Below are positions 58,641 to 64,000 of a stretch of DNA of 64,000 bases, piece by piece; the stretch's first letter is position 1; every line of letters begins with the position of its first letter. The translations under genes were made by a program, and so were the position numbers. This DNA comes from Hyparrhenia diplandra. Its lineage: Eukaryota; Streptophyta; Magnoliopsida; Poales; Poaceae. The notes under the pieces are model-generated. The model made no database searches. It saw only the letters and a program-made list of their open reading frames with translations, and was not told the origin of the DNA. The stretch is taken from NCBI GenBank assembly GCA_015847255.1, contig JADLZK010007842.1, positions 145,570-209,569 on the forward strand, read 5' to 3'.

Positions 58641-59754
58641 AGCATAGCAATGGCAGGTAGCATAATAGCTTGCAGCTGTTGGCTTGCATCCGAAACACCG
58701 ATAAAAAAATCGGTGCCGAGCAGGCCCTTTCGGTCCCGTGCCGGCGTGCCCCCGTGGAGTTTGGCCGGAGCAGATGCCGTGCACGACTCGCCCCTGCGCG
58801 GCAACACAACACATACTAGGAGCACACGTGTCAGCGGTGGCTGTGGACTGTGGTGCGTGCTCCGGTGCATCCAGTGCATCCAATCCCAACCCGCCGCTCG
58901 GCGAAAGCAGCCCTGGCTTCCTACCAGATTTGGACGGCGGCCGCGGCCGGCCGACCAGACCAGCCACCGTCGAAACCAAGCTGGAATCCACGGCAGATCC
59001 GAGAAATCCGCCGGGTGGTCGGCCGGACGGGCAAACGAAAAGACGATGGCATCCATTCCGTTGTTAGAGCCTGTGAATGGCCGGACTCGGAACGGAACAA
59101 CAGGCCAGACGACATGACCCGTTCGGCGTCGTCTCGTCGTCCGCGCACGCGACTCGCCGATGTAGGCAGGGAGGCAGCCAGCGCCCACCTCGGCAGTGGC
59201 ACACTCCCCCGGTTAGCCCTCGACGAGAGTGCAACTGACACGAACACGACGGCTACTGAGTGGTGCCGGTGGTGGTGGTCGTCTTGTCTTGGACTGGAAC
59301 GTGGCGTGCAGCGGTGCAGCCCCGCAGGCCCGTCCAGCGCTAGCGCCGCGCCGCGCCGTGCCGAACCGCGTCGCGTCGCGTCCACCCGCGACGCGACACG
59401 TCTGCGTGCACTCGTCTGGTTTCTTCGCGCCCGTCCCTCGATCCAGCACCACCACCACAGTCCACAGCACCTATATCTGACTGAATCTGACGATGATGGT
59501 GATTTCCCTCCCAGTCTGCATTCTGTTGTGGCCGTCAGCTTGTTTCCCATCAGCGCATAGTATGCAGTAGTGGTGGTCGTAAGAATCCATTGCTCATTTT
59601 CGCCACCAACACACACCTGATGCTCTGCAACCAGCCACACGTGGTTCAGAATTCAGATACACCAGCCGTATCAGTGCCACCCGGTGCAGACGTGCCCTGC
59701 CCTAACAATCGCGCTCGCCGCAGCGACCAAGTACTCGGAGACTCGGTGAACCAT
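58641..59754 (+). other. GC-rich non-coding stretch upstream of the DUF7054-like gene
   Basis: Long open frames exist on both strands (58850-59560 plus; 59640-58921 minus), but they overlap each other in low-complexity GC-rich sequence and match no family. Probably promoter and leader sequence. A TATA-like ctatatct is at 59755-59762. Confidence 0.45.
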
Positions 59755-59762
59755 CTATATCT
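59755..59762 (+). promoter_or_regulatory. Candidate TATA box of the DUF7054-like gene
   Basis: ctatatct about 130 bp upstream of the ATG at 59891, the only TATA-like word in a GC-rich upstream region. Transcription would start near 59790. Confidence 0.45.
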
Positions 59763-59890
59763 TCCCGCCCGCTCGCTCGCCGTCTCCATCCACCACCGCA
59801 CATGCACGCACGAGCACGAGCTCACCTCCATCGCCCGCGCGTTCTCACCTCGCACCTAGAAGGACTACAAGAGCGAGCCAGCAGCCCAGC

Positions 59891-60508
59891 ATGCCGACCG
59901 GCGGCCTCGACCCTGGCGACGATGCACCGAGGCAGCGGCGAGACGACAGAGCCTCACCGCCTGCTGCTGCAGCGTATGGAGCCGCTGTTTCGCCCTCGGC
60001 GGCGCCGACGGCTGACAGGGACAGCAGGCGGCTGACGAAGCTGCTGGTGAACGTGACGGTGGACCGCAGCCTGTGGCCCGTCCACGTCGTGCTGGGCGCC
60101 GACGCCACCGTCGCTGACCTCGTGCGCGCCGCCGTCGCCGCCTATGTCCGCGGGGGGCGACGCCCACCGCTCGTCGCCGAGGACGCTGCCGGTGCCGGTG
60201 ACGCGGTGGATGCCTTCGAGCTGCATCTCAACAAGTATTCGCTCGAGAGTAGGTGCACCAACCTCAACTCTGCTCTGCTTAATTTCTGCTCTGCTTAATT
60301 TGCTTGTGTATGCACCCGTCGCTCGCGTGCAGCATCGATCGATCTTCTCTGAAGCATGAAGCTCGTTCCATATATTGTTGGCAACTGACGATCGGTTCAT
60401 TCTTTGTTATTCTGCGGGCCAGGTTTGAGACCGGAGGAGAAGGTGCTGGACCTGGGCTCGCAACTTCTTCCTCTGCGCGCGGAGATCTGCAGCTGCGGCT
60501 TGAGCTGA
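59891..60508 (+). CDS. DUF7054-like small protein (At4g22758-like), two exons
   Basis: Member of a plant family of small proteins with a ubiquitin-like-looking core, function unknown. Exon 1 is 59891-60248 and exon 2 starts at 60423 (donor GA|GTAGGT, acceptor ggccag). Landmarks are L-V-N-V-T-V-D-R-S-L-W-P-V-H-V-V (about residues 51-66), A-T-V-A-D-L-V-R-A-A-V-A-A-Y-V, G-G-R-R-P-P-L, then L-H-L-N-K-Y-S-L-E-S and L-R-P-E-E-K-V-L-D-L-G-S. Family members end in a G-S-R-N/S-F-F-L-C signature. Here that sense lies in another frame after about 60465, as if two bases of a GCGC were lost, so the predicted tail to 60508 is atypical. The N-terminal 50 residues are Asp/Arg/Ala-rich and disordered. Confidence 0.78.
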
Positions 60509-60874
60509 GCTGATCGAGCTTAGCATAGCTTGGCTTCGTTGGATCATACATCGTCAGTGGAACGCTCCATCGCACTGTCGTCATCGTGCATCAGCACATG
60601 CATGGTACGTGCACCGTCGTACGAAGAGCAGCAGTATAGTATACAATATGCAAAAGGCTACGCCCATCAGGTTTTCAGGTGACAACGCATACCTCGAAAT
60701 CTTGATCTGCCTCTGTAAACAACATGCATGTATATACTCACTCGTGTAGAGAAATGGATGTGGATATTTCGCCCTGCTGCCGCTTGGCCCGGTGTGCCCT
60801 GGGTGTGTACGTGTACAAATGACATCGGCCGCGTGTCTTGTCAGTAGTCATCGAAGCGCGAAAAGACGCGCCGC

Positions 60875-60904
60875 CCGGCACCGGCACCGGCACCGGCACC
60901 GGCA
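60875..60904 (+). repeat. (GGCACC)n short tandem repeat
   Basis: About four to five hexamer units of ggcacc, 3' of the DUF7054-like gene. Non-coding. Confidence 0.85.
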
Positions 60905-62450
60905 GGCGGCAGCGCACCGACCAGCGGGACTTTTGTTGGTTGTTCTGATCCCAACTATTCCGATTCTGATGACAAGTAGGTGCAACTTCTCGCTTGGTGC
61001 CTGAATCGTGAGCCGTGACGACGACGTTACAATCCGATTTTTCTCAAGTTTGCCGATCGAGATGTAGAAATCATTTTTTGAATCCTCCCTCATTTTTCGA
61101 AAACAATTATTTTGTTCTTTTGCACCCCGAGCAATGAACTTCGATGACAGATTTTTGCTGACGTGGGATTATAAGATGTATCAAAATTAAACATGTCCTA
61201 AGTACCAAATCTTCGTTTTGAAAGGAACGGCAAAAGCTTTACCGTTTTTTTTTTTTAGAGGCGGTATTAAGAAAAAGAGAGGTACAAAAACCGCAACCAC
61301 CACACTTACAACTCAACTGCCTACCTGTACAAGACTGAAGAAGAAAAAAAGGCTGTACAAACTTGAAAAAAAAAAAAAAACTACCACTTACGCTACTCTA
61401 ACTATCTTGGGTGCTTTGAGAATTTGTAGACTTGGCCAGTCGAAATTGATCTATGTCTTCTTTGCATAAAGAAGCTACTTGCAGCGGTTGCTCGGCCGTT
61501 AAGCTGAAAAAATCTTTGGACCGTTCCTTCCACACATTCCACCAAAGGTATACTAGTATTCCATCAACTTCCTTCTTGTATTCTTGTCAAATTTGCGTCC
61601 ACATCTCTAAAACTTAATTTTTGAGCATATGATTTGTTAAGAAATTTTGGATTGAGAATAAGCTGAGAAAATACACATGACAAAATTATACCCATAATGA
61701 AGCATGAAATTAGATTTTCCCGTATTTTTAGAGTCGTGTTGAGACTAAACAAGTTAGCCAAGATTTAAATATAGCATTAATAAAAATATTTTAATTTTGC
61801 AAAGTACAAGAAATATGATGACACAAATACAAAGTAAAATCAACTGTGCTTTAAGTTTTATAGACTTTTAGATATACTTAAATTCTTTTTCTTTGAATGG
61901 ATGAAAAAAACATGAATTTGTTGTTTTGAATCGAATCAAATCTCCTAACAACTATCGCAATTAAATAACTAAGAGCATCTCCACCATATATCCCTATTCA
62001 ACCCTCAAATAAGTCTTTAAGAGATATTGTTTATGACAATCTTCATCTCATCTCTCGTACCTGTAATTTTTAAGAGATCTCCATTAAAGAAGCACCTTTT
62101 TCTCCTAAAATGAAGGAGACAACCCTCTGATGCAATATAAGATATACGGTGAAAATGCTCTTAACATGCCACTGAAAGTGTGTCACGCAAGCTTGATGCT
62201 GTGACTTAAACCACGCTTTGTCTTGATCATTCGTAAGAACACAACAACATGTCGTTCTAAGTTGGTGAAAAAAGTTTTCTGTGGATACATTAACATTTGA
62301 CAAGGAAAAGTGTTATCACGGCAGCGTATCTAGTTAACCTCACGATGCAAAGGGTCAGCCATGGTTAACCCGAACACTAACCCACACTACCCAATTAATT
62401 TATTTTGGGTTTTGGGTCCAACCCAACCCGTTGTCGTTTGGGTTGTGGTT
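60905..62450. other. Intergenic stretch
   Basis: AT-rich with A/T runs at about 61247-61257 and 61366-61379. No coding or terminal-repeat signals were found. Confidence 0.5.
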
Positions 62451-62748
62451 CCACCCCGGAAGAACACGAAAAGTAGCTAAGTCGCGGACGGGGAGTGGTG
62501 GCCTCGTGGGCGGAGGCGTGGCGTCGCGCTCCAACACTGGAGCCCAGCTCGGGCGACCGGAAAGGCGTGATCCGGCGCGCGGGCGGCCAACATGGCCGGG
62601 CGGCTACGCCGGGTGCCCACCATGGCCCTCCGCTCGCGACGTCAGGAGGCGAGGCGGCAGGCCACGCCGAACCCCTGGAATGGGAGGGGGGGTCGGAAGG
62701 GAGCGGCGGGCGAAGCGGCGGCAGCCGCCGGCCACGGCGATACCAGTG
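62451..62748. other. GC-rich non-coding block
   Basis: GC-rich sequence leading into the 73-bp tandem array. It has open frames on both strands but no recognisable family. Confidence 0.4.
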
Positions 62749-63030
62749 GTGGCGGAACCCTAGCGGCCCGATTGGACTAGGTCGCTCGGCCATGCAAAGG
62801 TGTCAAAGCTGCGGCACCAGGGTGGCGGAACCTAGCGGCGGGCGGCTAGATTCTCCTCGGTCATGCAAGCAGGTCAAAGGCGGCGACACCGAAGGTGGCG
62901 TGAACCCTAGCGCGGTTGGGCTAGATTCAGCTCGGTCATGCAAGTAGTAGGTGCGCGGCAGACCAGGTGGCGGAACCCTAAGCGGCCCGGTTGGGCTAGA
63001 TTCGCCTCAGTCATGCAAGCAGGTCGAGTT
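62749..63030 (+). repeat. Minisatellite, about 3.9 x 73 bp
   Basis: Units start with gtggcg(g/t) at 62749, 62822, 62895 and 62967 and each contain ccta-gcgg, gctagattc (ggactaggt in unit 1) and cggtcatgcaag. Unit lengths are 73, 73 and 72 bp plus a partial last unit. Divergence between units is about 20 percent or more by eye, so the array is old. Confidence 0.85.
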
Positions 63031-63179
63031 TTGATTTACACAAACAGCTTGCGGAAAGCGGTTCTTTTTGCTTATCCGTCTCAGCGGCGATACTCAAACG
63101 CAGCCTTCTCCCAGCGGCACCTCGCCCCGGCGCCATGCTGCAACCGACCATCGACTTCTGGCGGCGGCACGTCGTCCCA

Positions 63180-63490
63180 TGCTTTTGAGAATGACACGCG
63201 ATACAGCGCGGGCGCTCACAACCGCGCGCACACTCACCCCTATGAACACCCCGCGTCGTAAACCCCTACCCTATGAGCACCTCGGGAAGGACCGGCGAGA
63301 TCTAGGAGATTCCCGAAGTCAACCATTGGCTGGCTGTCGACGGGAAGGCGTCGCTTTACCACTTTAATATAGCGCTCGGTAAAATCTAAAAAATCCCAAA
63401 AAGGTCCGAGCACCGGATTTGAATTTGATGGTTAGTGTCCCCACCGGACTGTCCCTATCATTAGACTAGCTAATTCGCTCGTAGAAACCA
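63180..63490 (-). mobile_element. tRNA-derived SINE of the grass (Au-like) type
   Basis: Read on the minus strand, it begins with tRNA-like sequence (gggacagtccggtgg... and B-box-like attcaaatcc at about 63414-63424). It then carries the usual body words ggtgctcgg, gtcgac, gacttcg and aggtgctcatagggtaggg (63270-63290), followed by cataggggtgagtgtgcgcg (63226-63245). This order matches a SINE type common in grasses, here diverged. The ends and target duplication were not resolved. Confidence 0.55.
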
Positions 63491-64000
63491 CCACGCTGCT
63501 CAGCACTATTTGGAACCAAATATATATTGGGCCTGCAGAGCAGGTACTATTTTTACAACACTCTTTTAAGTTTTGGTAATGGGCCTGCATCGTTGCTAGC
63601 TATCACGTCAAAAGGAGAGAGCAGCTTAAGAGAGAGAAGTAGCACGCACTGGATTGGGAGAATCCATCGAGTAATGAAGATGCTAACTTATAGTACAACA
63701 AAGAGAACTCTTAAAAGAAAGAAATCTATTGCTCTATCATTGACAGATATCTTTTAGTCATAGCCCTATTCTATCTAGGGAACTCACACTCGCTAGAAGG
63801 CAAAAGCACTTGAAACAGTAGTGAGGTAAGAAATAAAAACTAGTCGCTTATATTCTCAATATGCCTGCTCTTCGAATTCAAAACTCCTCAGCTATATATG
63901 TGATGTGTGTGACTGAAAGCTGAAAATTGCATCACCACACCTTTGACGTGATTATAAGTTGTTATACTCGTGACTTTTAGAAATTTAGCATCTTTTATTT
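63491..64000. other. Intergenic to window end
   Basis: No recognisable feature. The small plus-strand frame at 63527-63757 has no family resemblance. Confidence 0.5.

Noticed and set aside
58850..59640. Opposed 236- and 239-residue frames
   Set aside because: Each is low-complexity Arg/Ala/Ser-rich and overlaps the other; neither resembles a family, so both are treated as GC-bias artefacts.
1..64000. CRISPR arrays, operons, ribosome binding sites, prophage or bacterial defence systems
   Set aside because: The sequence is plant nuclear DNA with spliced genes; the tandem arrays found are coding or minisatellite repeats without spacer structure.
1..64000. tRNA or rRNA genes
   Set aside because: No convincing cloverleaf or rRNA sequence was seen by eye; the only tRNA-like sequence is within the SINE at about 63410-63490.

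Overview
The window is nuclear DNA of a grass (Poaceae), most likely rice (Oryza) or a close relative. The evidence is spliced genes with GT-AG introns, Stowaway and Mutator-type MITEs, Helitrons, a Sirevirus-like copia element, a grass-type SINE, and genes of grass or plant families (DUF1618, HIR, KEULE/SEC1, Mlf1IP-like). Species identity is inferred from family resemblance only; no search was run.

Layout. Positions 1-9.5 kb are nested retrotransposons. The 3' end of one LTR (ends 1153) sits inside the 5' LTR of a decayed Ty1/copia Sirevirus-like element (PBS 1343, gag 1398, pol to 6655, 3' LTR 7757-9488). A hAT transposase remnant follows directly. Positions 10-14 kb hold a 155-bp direct repeat and a poorly supported minus-strand coding remnant. 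A minus-strand Mlf1IP-like gene lies at 14.9-17.6 kb. A 272-bp MITE with a perfect 10-bp target duplication is at 18.4 kb. Positions 19.6-28.3 kb are a Helitron cluster with one clear 5' terminus and three 3' termini. Positions 28.5-37.5 kb carry two tandem copies of a gene with the plant 'putative gypsy type transposon' (Transposase_28-like) domain plus a long coiled coil. Copy 1 is broken and has a 9 x 33-bp repeat; copy 2 splices into a continuous 686-codon frame.

From 38 kb the region is gene-rich and mostly on the minus strand: a KEULE/SEC1-like vesicle-fusion gene (38285-45018, about 21 exons), a HIR-type SPFH gene (45852-48014), a DUF1618 gene (51548-52798) and BUD13 (53562-57563). A small plus-strand DUF7054-like (At4g22758-like) gene follows at 59891. 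The right end holds a 73-bp tandem repeat and a SINE.

These are unrelated housekeeping or plant-specific genes rather than an operon-like system. Nearly every conserved gene here carries one or more 1-bp indels, mostly losses from short homopolymers (GGG to GG, CCCCC to CCCC, AAA to AA). This pattern suggests base-level sequence error rather than a cluster of pseudogenes, and it limits how far any single frameshift can be trusted. The most interesting biology is the tandem coiled-coil pair, whose two copies lengthened the coil in different ways: repeat expansion in copy 1 and duplication of a symmetric exon in copy 2.
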